Of a DNA stretch of 64,000 bases, positions 54,841 to 64,000 are shown in pieces. Both the position numbers and the translations under genes were made by a program. The DNA comes from Campanula takesimana (lineage: Eukaryota; Streptophyta; Magnoliopsida; Asterales; Campanulaceae): assembly GCA_026119855.1 (NCBI GenBank), contig JAOWBW010001301.1:124001-188000 (forward strand), read 5' to 3'. Under the pieces are notes generated by a model. It saw only the letters and a program-made list of their open reading frames with translations. It was not told the origin of the DNA and made no database searches. How positions within the stretch are numbered: position 1 is the stretch's first letter; each line of letters starts with the position of its first letter.

Positions 54841-57800
54841 ATGTTTATATTTCAGGTTCTTTGCTTCATGGCTGGATCTTCAAAAGCTAAAACGTATGAA
54901 TGGATCCTCGATTGTGGGTGTTCAAGACACATGACTGGAGATGAATCCTTACTTGAAGATGTTCATGAAGAAAGAGGTCCCTCCGTAACATTTGGTGATA
55001 ATAACAAAGGTCAAATTGTAGCATATGGATGCTCAAGAAAGACAAAGTGTGCATTGAAAGAGTCTCTCTCGTCGAAGGGCTCAAGCACAATTTATTATCC
55101 ATATCTCAATTCTGCGACAAAGGATTAGAATGCCATTTTACCTCAACTCAATGTCTTATAAAGAATGGAAAAACTGGAGCTACATTACTCACGGGATATC
55201 GTAAGACAAATATTTACATCATTGATTTTCATAGTATGAACTCTAGTACTAATCTTTGTTTTGTAGCTAAAAGTGTGAGCGAAAATAGTTGGCTGTGGCA
55301 CAAGCGCTTAAGTCACTTGAACTTCAAGTATCTATCTAAACTCAACAGGAATAATCTTGTAAAAGGACTTCCCAAGGTTGCTGTTCATCATGACAAGAAA
55401 TGCGTCGCGTGTCAACTTGGCAAACAACCGAAAAAGTCTTTCTCCAGCAACACCAATCCCTCAACTACTAGATGTTTGCAACTGCTGCACATTGATCTAT
55501 TTAGACCAGTCACCACTGCAAGTATTAGAAGAAACAAGTATACTCTAGTTGTGGTGGATGATTATTCAAGATATACATGGGTGGAAATGATGATCTCAAA
55601 AAACGATTGTTATGACATTTTGACCACCTTATTCAGACTGCTCCAAACCCATAAAGAAGATGAAATCGTTAGTGTTCGATATAGCGACGATCATGGGATA
55701 GATCACAACTTCTCAACCGCTAGTTTTCCTCAACAAAATGGTGTTGTAGAAAGAAAGAATAGGACGTTGATTGAAGCGAGAAAGACGATGATAGCTGAAG
55801 CTAAATTGCCTAAGTAATTTTGGGAAGAAGCTATCAACACAGCATGTTTTACTCAAAATCGTTCCCTCATCAACAAACTTCACAACAAGACTCCGTATGA
55901 ACTTTGGCGTGCTAGAACTCCCAACATTGCATTCTTCAAGATCTTTGGTTGCAAGTGTTATATCCTCTACAACGGAAACGAACATAGAGGTAAATTTGAT
56001 TCCAAAGCCGACGAAGGTATTTTTGTTGGGTATGCCAAACATTCTAAAGCTTTTCACGTTTTTAATAGATCTACATTAGTGATAGTTGAATATGTACATG
56101 CTACATTTGATGAACATTCTCTTTTTGAGCCACATTTGGCTCCAAATGTTGCTGATGATTCTGCTGAGCTAAATGAAACAGGTGCTCCTATTTATGATGC
56201 GCCTACACTTGAACAGAATCTATCAACTCAAGGAAATCCATCTACATCAAATGCGCCTAATTCCTCATATGGCGCGCCAAATGAATCATCTGCTGCGCCT
56301 CCTTCTAATGATGCACCTCTTGATTCTTCTCACGCGCCTATATATACTGCTGCATCTGGTGTTAACCCTTGTTTCAATTCTGAACCAGTTCATCCCCCAA
56401 ATTTTGATGATTTTGAATCTGGTGAAGATGTACCAATTGAAGACATTCAAGTTACTACGACTCAACCTAACTTACCTCCTAAAATTTGTGAAGTTAGAGG
56501 TCACCCAATCAATAATATCATTGGTGATCTAAGTGTTGGTGTTCGTATAAGGAGAGCTACAAACTTTGATGCTTACACTGCATTTATCTCTCAAATTAAA
56601 CCGAAGAAGGCTGATGAAGCGCTCCAAGATCCTAATTGGGATGTTGCAATGCAAGAAGAACTCAGTCAATTTGAACGATGTAAGGTTTGGACTCTTGTTC
56701 CAAGACCAAACGATCAAGGAGTGATTGGTACGAAATGGGTGTTCAGAAACAAGATGGATGAGAATAGAACCATCACGAGAAACAAAGAAAGATTGGTTGC
56801 ACAAGGCTATAGGCAAGAAGAAGGCATTGATTGCGATGAAACTTTTGCGCACGTAGCAAGACTTGAAGCTATCAGATTATTTCTAGCTTACGCCGCTCAC
56901 AAGAACTTCAAGTTATATCAAATGGATGTGAAGAGCGCATTTCTAAATGGTAAACTCCAAGAACTAGTCTACGTAGCTCAACCACCTGGGTTTGAAGATT
57001 CACAATTTCCAAATCATGTGTACAAACTCCAGAAAGCTTTGTATGGGCTCAAGCAAGCACCAAGAGAATGGTACGATACACTATCAAAGTTTCTCATTGA
57101 AAAAGGCTTCACTCGCGGTAAAATCGATACTACTCTTTTCATTGCCAAACATAATGGTCATAAATTACTTGTTCAAATTTATGTTGATGATATTATATTT
57201 GGTTCTACTAATGAATTGTTGTCCAAGCGCTTTGAGAAACTAATGAAGAGCAAGTTTGAAACGAGCATGATGGCAGAACTCACATTCTTCCTCGGGCTTC
57301 AAATCAAGCAAATGAATGAAGGCATATTTATCAATCAAGCCAAATACACAAAGGACTTAATCAAGAAGTTTGGACTTGAGAATGCTAAATCATACGACAT
57401 TCCAATGGCCACCGGCAACAAACTCGACAAAGATTTAAAAGGTAAACGTGTTGATCAAACGCTCTATCGAGGTATGATTTGCCCACTCCTATACCTTACT
57501 GCTAGTAGGCCCGATATTATGTTTAGTGTTTGTGTTTGCGCTCGTTATCAATCTGACCCTAAAAAAGCGCACTTAATTGCTGTGAAACGTATTATACGAT
57601 ATCTCTCTGGTACTGTTAACCTTGGACTTTGGTATACCAAAGATTTGAATTTTAAACTTGTAGGTTATTCAGATGCGGATTATGCAGCGTGCACAATTGA
57701 TAGGAAAAGCATAAGTGGCACTTGTTATTTCCTCGGATATCGACTTGTGTCATGGGCAAGTAAGAAACAAGCTTCAGTATCTGTATCAACAACGGAAGCA

Positions 57801-58124
57801 GAATATATCGCTGCGGGAAGTTGTTGCTGTCAGATTCTATGGATGAAGCAGCAATTGGTGGACTATGATATCATCAAAGAAAATTGTCCCATCTACTGCG
57901 ACAATACATCAACCATTGCGGTTTCTGAAAATCTTGTCTTGCACTCAAAGACCAAGCCCATTGACATCAAATATCACTTCCTCAAAGACCACGTGGAGAA
58001 AGGAAATATTCATTTAGAACACGTGGGAACCGACTATCAAATCGCCGACATTCTAACGAAAGCACTTGACGTGAAACGGTTTATCTTTTTGAGAGGTGAA
58101 ATGGGTATGCTTGAACTCAACTAA
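54841..58124 (+). pseudogene. Sire-D PR-IN-RT-RNase H
   Basis: The protease motif is WILDCGCSRHMTG, Asp-Cys-Gly in place of Asp-Ser-Gly (54910-54918). A frameshift near 55020-55035 follows. From 55029 the gag-pre-integrase and integrase are open. The integrase core lacks about 16 residues near 55682, including the SDNGTEF block with its second catalytic Asp, so integrase is dead. TAA at 55815-55817 replaces a conserved Tyr codon; after it the same frame is open to 58124. RT is whole (QMDVKSAFLNG; YVDD at 57180-57191). RNase H is whole, ending with ADILTKAL and a TAA. The linker before RT is Ala-Pro-rich, again from GCGCCT. Confidence 0.93.
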
Positions 58125-58208
58125 TTCCATATAGTTTTGTTATTACTAATGATTTTATGTTTTGTTGAGTTATGAGTATACTAGGTACAAAAGTTAAATC
58201 ATTTTTAA

Positions 58209-59552
58209 AAGTTTCAAGGAAACTCCGCGCCCAGGTATTTTTGCGCGCCTTACTCTTATAGCGCGCCTAGGGCATTCTCGCACCTCATTCGTTGCCGCGC
58301 GCCTGCACCTACTGCACCTCTTCCTCCCCGCGCGCCTCCAACAAAACCTTCAACTACACCAGTTGCTCCTGCGCTTACCAAGAAAACATCTTATGCGCCT
58401 GCTCCAGTTATTAAACCAACTTCTGTCTCACTCACTGCTAATCAACAGAAACTCAGAGATCAAATATCTACTGAGTTATTTGGAGACTTAAGTGAGGATC
58501 GAGTTGAGGGGGAGACAGAACCTTTAATCACGCGCAAATCTACTCATGCGCGTGTGGTTCCTGCGCCTCTACTTACTACAGAAGATCCCAGTTCAAGTGC
58601 TGAATACATTCCTTCTCCTCCCCGCGCTCCAACTCCATCTCCAGTTAGGCGCTCTCCTACTCCTGCGCCTCAGAACTCACCTGCGCCTCAACCTACTCCT
58701 CCCAGTTCAGATATGAGTACGGTAATCTCCTTGCCTCAGAAACTTCAACAGGGTCAAGAATGCATTGAATCTCAATTTGAGCTTTATACATCTATGTTGA
58801 CAAATCAGGCAGATGAGATTTCTGCCATTAAGGGGGAGATAATGCGCATTAGCGCTGATATCAGGGATAAGCATTTTCTAACTCCTCAGCAATGGAGTGA
58901 TGCTATCGCGCAAATGAATGATTTATTCAAAGACACACTTGCTGAGCTTCATGAAAGAATTGCAGGAGGAATTAAGCTCACTGATGGTTAAGCATTTATA
59001 GATGCTATTAAACAAGTAGAAACCAGTATTGCTGCTGACATTCAGAAGCTTCTCAACTTAGTCACTGGTGAAAGTGATAAGTTAGTTTGTGTGATGGAAA
59101 AATTGAAGGAAATCAAGGATAAGCTTGAGAATGCTCCGAGCGCGCAAATGAACTCTGCGCCCTCCTCTAGCGCCGCGCCATTTAACTCTCGTTCCTTGCT
59201 TTCAAAGTTAGATGTTTTGAAGGAGCTGATTGTTACTCACTTTAATGCTACGCACTCCAGCGCAGATAGGCGCATAGAAAGAACCTCTGCTGATATTGTC
59301 ACCGCGCAAGCTGCTGTTGAAGCTAACTTTCAAATTGTTGCAGAAAATCTCTCTCAACAGCAAGACATTTCTCAACGCACCATTGATGAGTATCAAAACA
59401 TCAATGTTGATCATCTGCGCTACATTAGAGATGGTGTCACTGACACTCATGGTGTTGTAAACCGTTGTCACCAACTTTCCAAACAAATTCAGCGCTCAGT
59501 TTCAGAAATTGAAGAAGGATTGAAGGACGATGACGCGCCTCCTAACCCTTAG
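58209..59552 (+). pseudogene. Sire-D third-ORF remnant: Pro/Ala-rich and coiled-coil protein
   Basis: One frame is open from 58209 to 59552 except for a TAA at 58989-58991. No ATG lies near its start, so the N-terminus is lost or decayed. The first 150 codons are rich in Ala-Pro pairs encoded by GCGCCT. The rest is hydrophilic with coiled-coil character (QADEISAIKGEIMRIS, LSKQIQRSVSEIEEGL). It occupies the position of ORF3 in Sire-E but shows no clear similarity to it. Function unknown. Confidence 0.7.
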
Positions 59553-60054
59553 TTTTTATTATGTTTGTAAGTTGTTGGAACTTTTTGTTTGTTAGAACTC
59601 ATTGTTAGTGATTTAGTGCTTAAATGTTTTAGCACATCTTTTGATTTTGTTATGTTGAAAACTTGTAATCTCAACTCTTATATTTCGAGTTTTAATGAGA
59701 ACAAAGCATCACTATTTCTCTCAAACCCTGTTCACTCAAACTTCTTGTTTGTAGAACATTGAATTGTTTAAAATCATATGCATCATATTTGAATTGTTTT
59801 ATATTTTCATGCATTGAGTTTAAACTTTATTTAAACACATTTCAAACCAAAACTCATATATCACTTTGAATGTGTTAAACTATGTTTCTATTTTTCCATT
59901 TGTAATGTTTATCTTTATAGGAATAGATTAGAAATCTATATCTTGGACTAGTGTGTGCATTAACTTGAGACATGATTTACCAATTTCATTTATTTGGACA
60001 TGTTATTATCAAGTATAATGTTTGTTCCTGATATAGTAGGTAATGGCATCAATC
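59553..60054 (+). other. Sire-D 3' untranslated stretch
   Basis: AT-rich, no ORF and no motif that I recognise. It leads into the polypurine tract. Confidence 0.6.
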
Positions 60055-60068
60055 AAATAGGGGGAGAT
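60055..60068 (+). other. Polypurine tract of Sire-D
   Basis: AAATAGGGGGAGAT directly before TGTTGGGTATG at 60069. Confidence 0.85.
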
Positions 60069-61450
60069 TGTTGGGTATGCCCACTTATATCTCAGTTTCA
60101 ATGTAATAGGATTGATTAGATTTGATTGATCCATCACCTAAGTTTTATTTCATGGACTTTAGACCCACATTTAAGAAGTATTTATAGTTCATTTTTTAGG
60201 TAGTCCATTGTAATAGGCTTGGGAATAGGGCGAGAATGTCAAGATTGAAGAATTATCACAAGTTGATTTGAGCTACGCGCCATGCGTAGCCTTCACCTTT
60301 GCTCCATGCGCCTATCCAGCGCGCGCGCATAAGGTGATGCGCCTAGATATGCTACGCGCCCCAAAAGCTCAACGCGCCTCTTTGATATTAAATCAACACT
60401 TGGTGATTTGTTGAAGACATGAAGACTTGAAGAGATTCAAACTACGCTAATGATCCAACGGTGGTTAAATAACACGTATGCACCCGCATCTAAGGACACC
60501 TGTCCATAACGATCATATTTGTGTTATGTGTCTAACGGCTATAAAAGGACACGTGCTCCACTCAATGAGCGAAAGCACATCTCTCCTTTAACCTTATCCA
60601 CAAGGGATTTCCAACGGCTAGTTTTTTGGGCTCTACTATAAATACCCCATAACTTCAAACGTTTTGAAGTTGCTAAGAATCTCAGAATTTCTCTCTCAAG
60701 CATTTGTTGAAGATTTGAAGATTGCCTTTGATTTTCCAGAATTCTCAAGAACATCTTCATACCTTCATCCTTAGCCCAGATCCTCAAGCAAAAACACTTT
60801 AGTTTTCTTGTGCTCTCAATCTCAAAGATCTAAAGAGCCTTAAATCTAAAATCACACACGCACCTCTTTAAGTTTGATCACTTAGATCTTTCTTTTAGAG
60901 ATACACCGGTTATTGTCTAGGATTTGTTCTTTCATAGAATATTAGATCTTGAGTTAGTGTATAAGCTCAAGCGATTGTAATTTGTAACACTCACTCATTA
61001 TATAAGATCTCCATTAGAAATCCAAGACTAACCATCTTGGTAGAGGACGTAGATCATTTTCCGATCGAACCTCTCCAAATAGCACGTATTAATTTCTTGT
61101 CATTTACTTTCAAGTTATTATCTTATCTCACTATTTGCTTGTTTAATCATTGTAGATTGATTGATCTGAATTGTGTTGTGTTGGTTATATCATTTGCCTA
61201 AGTTCCTTATTTCACCCACTTTGAGCCAAAATACTTAGAGTGTGTGTTGCGCCCCTTTTAATCATTTGCGTCTAATTTACTTAACTATTCCGCTGTGCAT
61301 TTCACTCACTCACTTATGCGCATTTCATAACGCTTGTTTGATTAAGTGCGCATTTGCCATTGAATTTTCAAGGGCACGAAAAGAATTTTAAAACAACTAT
61401 TCACCCCCTCTAGCTATTTTCCATACCCTTGTTGCCCTTTGGGACCAACA
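60069..61450 (+). repeat. Sire-D 3' LTR (1,382 bp)
   Basis: Homologous to 36577-37966 with about fifty differences and small indels. The GCGCC cluster is partly eroded. TSD TAACG follows at 61451-61455. Confidence 0.92.
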
Positions 61451-61455
61451 TAACG

Positions 61456-62656
61456 GTTATGGTCCTAAGGCATAAGATGAGATTAAAACATGTAAAACAT
61501 AAGATGTCCAAATCCCATAAAGGATCTAATAATCACATGTGATGTAATTGATAAGGAGTTGTCTACCTAAATAGCTTGGTTTTGAGGTTCATGCCAAAGC
61601 AGACTCTCAAATCAAGTGAAATATGGATCTTAGCCCATTTAAATTATATTATACAAGAGTTGTATTTGAAGGTGTATAAAGAAAAGGATTTAAGATAAAG
61701 GCAAGAAAAGAGTTGTCAAGCCTAAAAGAAATATTTGTGGCTAAACCTAAAATCTTGAGGATGTAATTGATACCATGGCAATGTGATTGACCATAGGAGA
61801 AATTACAATTTGAATTAAAAGATCAAAAGGAAGGGTAGTAGGACTACCACTTCAAGTATTTATGTTAAAATTCTACTTCTAAGATCATAGGTATTGGATA
61901 ACGGATATGGAACCCACATTTGTATAAATGTGTGAGACTTGAGAAATATAAAGACTACTTAAAAGGGTAAATATTAATCTATGTGTTGATAATGATGCAA
62001 AGGTTGCAACATTAATCATAGGAACTTGCGAAGTGTCTTTACCTAGTGGATTAATATTTGTTTTGAACAATGTTGTGATGTTCCTGCTTTAAGTAGAAAT
62101 ATTATTTTGTTTCTTCATTAAAAGATTACGGATATTTCTTATTTCGAATAAGAAAGTATTCCATTAAATATGATTTGCTTTATTGTATTGATAATCATAC
62201 AATGGAACTTTATATCCTTATCTTTGGAAGAACAAAATAATAAGAATAACATAAATAATGGAAATCTAAATCTAAGGATGTAAGCGTTACATTCTTAAAG
62301 TAGTGATGTCTTTATCAATGATAAGAAACACATATATAAAATTCCATGTGATGGACTTTTAAGTTCACATTATTTCGAATCATGTGATATATGTGAATCT
62401 TGAAAATTGATTAAGACACCTCATACTAATAAGTAGTAAAAGGTAAATACTCTTTTGAACTAATACATATTGATGTATGTAGTTCATTAAAGTAACAATG
62501 CTAGAGAGGACTTCGATATCTCATGGCAAAAGTATTGATGTACTCTGATCTGATCAAAGTAATAAATATTTGAACCATGGACTTGATGAGAATTCTGCAG
62601 AAAGTCTGCTGAATAAGAAAAACAGAATCTGAAAACAACAACCGTACGGCTACAAA
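61456..62656 (+). pseudogene. Copia-C2 internal region resumed: decayed gag-pre-integrase and integrase start
   Basis: This continues Copia-C after the Sire-D insertion. No long ORF. Around 62340-62530, short frames still read SHYFESCDICES and, after a break, ELIHIDVC, which resemble the end of a copia gag-pre-integrase domain and the start of the integrase core. Stops and frameshifts are frequent. The first 850 bp hold no motif that I recognise. It ends where the minus-strand LTR C3 begins. Confidence 0.6.
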
Positions 62657-63352
62657 CTGTTGGGTTTCGTGCAATCATGCGCAGCGGAAGAACAATACGA
62701 GAAACCCAAAAGCCTAGATCCGTTATGTTCAATAATTCATAATATGAAGATGAAAGAAACTAATCCTTGTAGATCGATATGTGAAAACTTGGATTAAGAC
62801 GCTAAGAGAAACGCCCTCTACCGGTGATCCACACTTCGAACGGATTTAAGAACACCTTCTTGAACTTGACTGCTAGGTCTTCGGTTTGAAAAAATATGGT
62901 GAAGAACGATTCTTCAATCTCTCATTTGATTATTAAAGTTTGATAATTGGGATTAATCAAACTTAATAACTCAAGTAGATAATGTGTATTCTCTCTCTCT
63001 CCAATAAAGAGTTTGTGATTTCCAAAATCAATGCATAGGGAACAATTCCCATCTGTACACATTATATACAAGAGGTTTCAAAAACCCTTTAGGAATTAGG
63101 TTTTCTTGTCCAACAAGAAGTTACCTAAAACTGTTTATGCCGGGACAAACCATCCGTATGGATTAGTTTGGTGGCTCCCAAACCATCCGTACAGATCCTC
63201 CAGTAGGATCCAGTTTTTCTTGTTATTTGCTCCTTTTAAATATCCATTCTGCATGTGTGACCCAATAGGATTATACTAAGTTGGCAACGAGTCCAAACCA
63301 TTCAAACCTTGTAAGTCATAAGCGGACTCTAGCAAGCCATTATGACTACCTG
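62657..63352 (-). repeat. Copia-C3: 3' part of a minus-strand copia LTR, cut by Sire-F
   Basis: Plus-strand TGTTGGGTTTCG at 62657 is the reverse of an LTR end (...AAACCCAACA). Its reverse complement aligns with Copia-C2 34640-35322 in the outer parts, including AACTTAGTATAATCCTATTG and the AGTCCGCTTATGACTTAC stretch. The centre differs: here a CCGTAYGGATGGTTTGG-like motif occurs twice (63154 and 63187). No PBS or internal region is attached, so it is an outer end or a solo LTR. Confidence 0.7.
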
Positions 63353-64000
63353 TTGGTCCCAAAGGGGTAACAAGGGTATGAAAATTGCTAGGGGGGGGGT
63401 GAATAGCATTTTAAAATTCTATTCAAACCTTTTGCAAATCAATGGCTTATGCGCACAGTTCTCAAATAAGCTAAGTATAGCGCGCATAGAGAGTGTGAAA
63501 TGCACAGCGAAATTTAAGCAGCTACTGCACAGGGTATACTCCGCAGAGACTAAAACGTACGCACTAAGTTTTGGCTAAAGAGTTGGTTAAAATTGTTCTA
63601 AGGCAATAAGAAATAACAATCACAGCAGCAATAAAAGCAATCTGATAAGATCAAACAAAATAATAATTCAGAAATAAATAAGCAGGAAATAAGTAGCAAG
63701 TATAAAGAACAAGCTATTTGGAGAGGTTCGATCGATGAAAGATCTACGTCCTCTACCAAGATGGTTAGTCTTGAATTTTCTAATGAGATTTATATTGATG
63801 TGAGGAGTTTTTACAAGATTACAAAGAATCAAAACTCAAATCAAAATCTATTCTATGAAGAGCAAATCCTAGACTAAACTGGTGTTTCTCGAGAAGTAAG
63901 ATCTTAGTGATTGAAGCTTCAAGAGGTGTGTGTGTGTCAGAAATTCTGGGCTCTAAGAATCTATGAGATGAAGAGCACGAAGAATTCTGGTGATGTAAGG
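63353..64000 (-). repeat. Sire-F: minus-strand LTR related to Sire-D, runs off the window
   Basis: Plus-strand TGTTGGTCCCAAAGG at 63353 is the reverse of an LTR 3' end (CCTTTGGGACCAACA), as in Sire-D. The C-run box is present in reverse (GGGGGGGGGTGAATAGC, 63391 onward). So are the reversed GTAGAGGACGTAGATC and GGTTCGATCG blocks, and GCGC words at 63451 and 63481. It is diverged from Sire-D, so a separate family or an older copy. It interrupts Copia-C3; ACTAC before it may be the TSD. Confidence 0.8.

Larger units (their letters stand above)
36577..61450 (+). mobile_element. Sire-D: Sirevirus-like Ty1/copia element, split by Sire-E
   Basis: The LTRs are 36577-37966 and 60069-61450, with TSD taacg. 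The total is 24.9 kb, or about 10.5 kb without the nested Sire-E. Order: PBS, gag with coiled-coil extension, PR, IN, RT, RNase H, then a proline/alanine-rich coiled-coil ORF remnant, polypurine tract and LTR. I count by eye about fifty differences between its LTRs (3-4 percent), more than for Sire-E. Domain order, long gag and an extra 3' ORF fit the Sirevirus (SIRE) lineage. All genes are broken. Confidence 0.92.

Noticed and set aside
60539..60787. 82-codon minus-strand ORF in Sire-D 3' LTR
   Set aside because: Inside an LTR, not kept in the 5' LTR, no recognisable features.
63342..63578. 78-codon plus-strand ORF at the Sire-F end
   Set aside because: It crosses an LTR boundary between two elements and is antisense to Sire-F.

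Overview
The window is plant nuclear DNA made almost entirely of LTR retrotransposons. No host gene, tRNA, rRNA or CRISPR array was found. Every primer-binding site seen has the core TGGTATCAGAGC, matching plant initiator tRNA-Met. The AT-rich composition, pyrimidine-rich leaders and GTAAGT...CAG introns fit a flowering plant, probably a eudicot. I cannot name the species.

Layout. (1) 1-11216: Gypsy-A, a chromodomain Ty3/gypsy (Tekay/Del-like chromovirus) arranged head to tail as tail, LTR, internal, LTR, internal. Its LTRs are near-identical (2.12 kb) and its polyprotein lacks RNase H and the integrase zinc finger. (2) 11217-33605: Gypsy-B, a related family in the same head-to-tail arrangement, with four 2.73-kb LTRs and four internal regions. 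Each internal region keeps gag while pol is wrecked. A and B are joined inside coding sequence, giving an in-frame RT-Gag chimera. (3) 33606-36571 and 61456-62656: remains of an older copia family (Copia-C), including a head-to-head pair of LTRs and decayed gag-pre-integrase/integrase sequence. (4) 36577-61450: Sire-D, a Sirevirus-like copia element inserted in Copia-C with a perfect 5-bp TSD (taacg). (5) 39130-53475: Sire-E, a second Sirevirus-like element inserted in the gag gene of Sire-D with a perfect TSD (ggttg). LTR divergence by eye is about 1 percent for E and 3-4 percent for D, which agrees with the nesting. (6) 62657-63352: a minus-strand Copia-C-like LTR, cut by Sire-F (63353-end), a minus-strand LTR related to Sire-D.

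How the parts work. The copia elements carry the usual gag, protease, integrase, RT, RNase H order. Both Sire elements have a long gag extension with a coiled coil and a second zinc knuckle. Sire-E also has a very large third ORF (about 1,470 codons before decay) after pol. It has two SV40-type nuclear localisation motifs, its own TATA box and pyrimidine-rich leader, and a 96-bp GT-AG intron ending just before its ATG. All of these elements are now broken by frameshifts, stops, deletions or nested insertions.

The most interesting signal is not a gene. Each family carries its own short CpG-containing word, repeated at regular spacing in the LTR. Gypsy-A has GCGGCCGC at 22/51/22 bp. Gypsy-B has GGCGCGCGC at 23/50/24 bp, the same geometry with a different word. 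Copia-C has GTACGGC at 19/19 bp, twice. Sire-D has GCGCCATGCGCC at 24 bp. Sire-E has GCCGAT hairpins at 24/24/24 bp. In Sire-E the word is also scattered through the whole element, on the plus strand, in all reading frames. This looks like family-specific self-recognition or cis-regulatory tagging. It may be linked to the nuclear ORF3 protein, but that link is inference.
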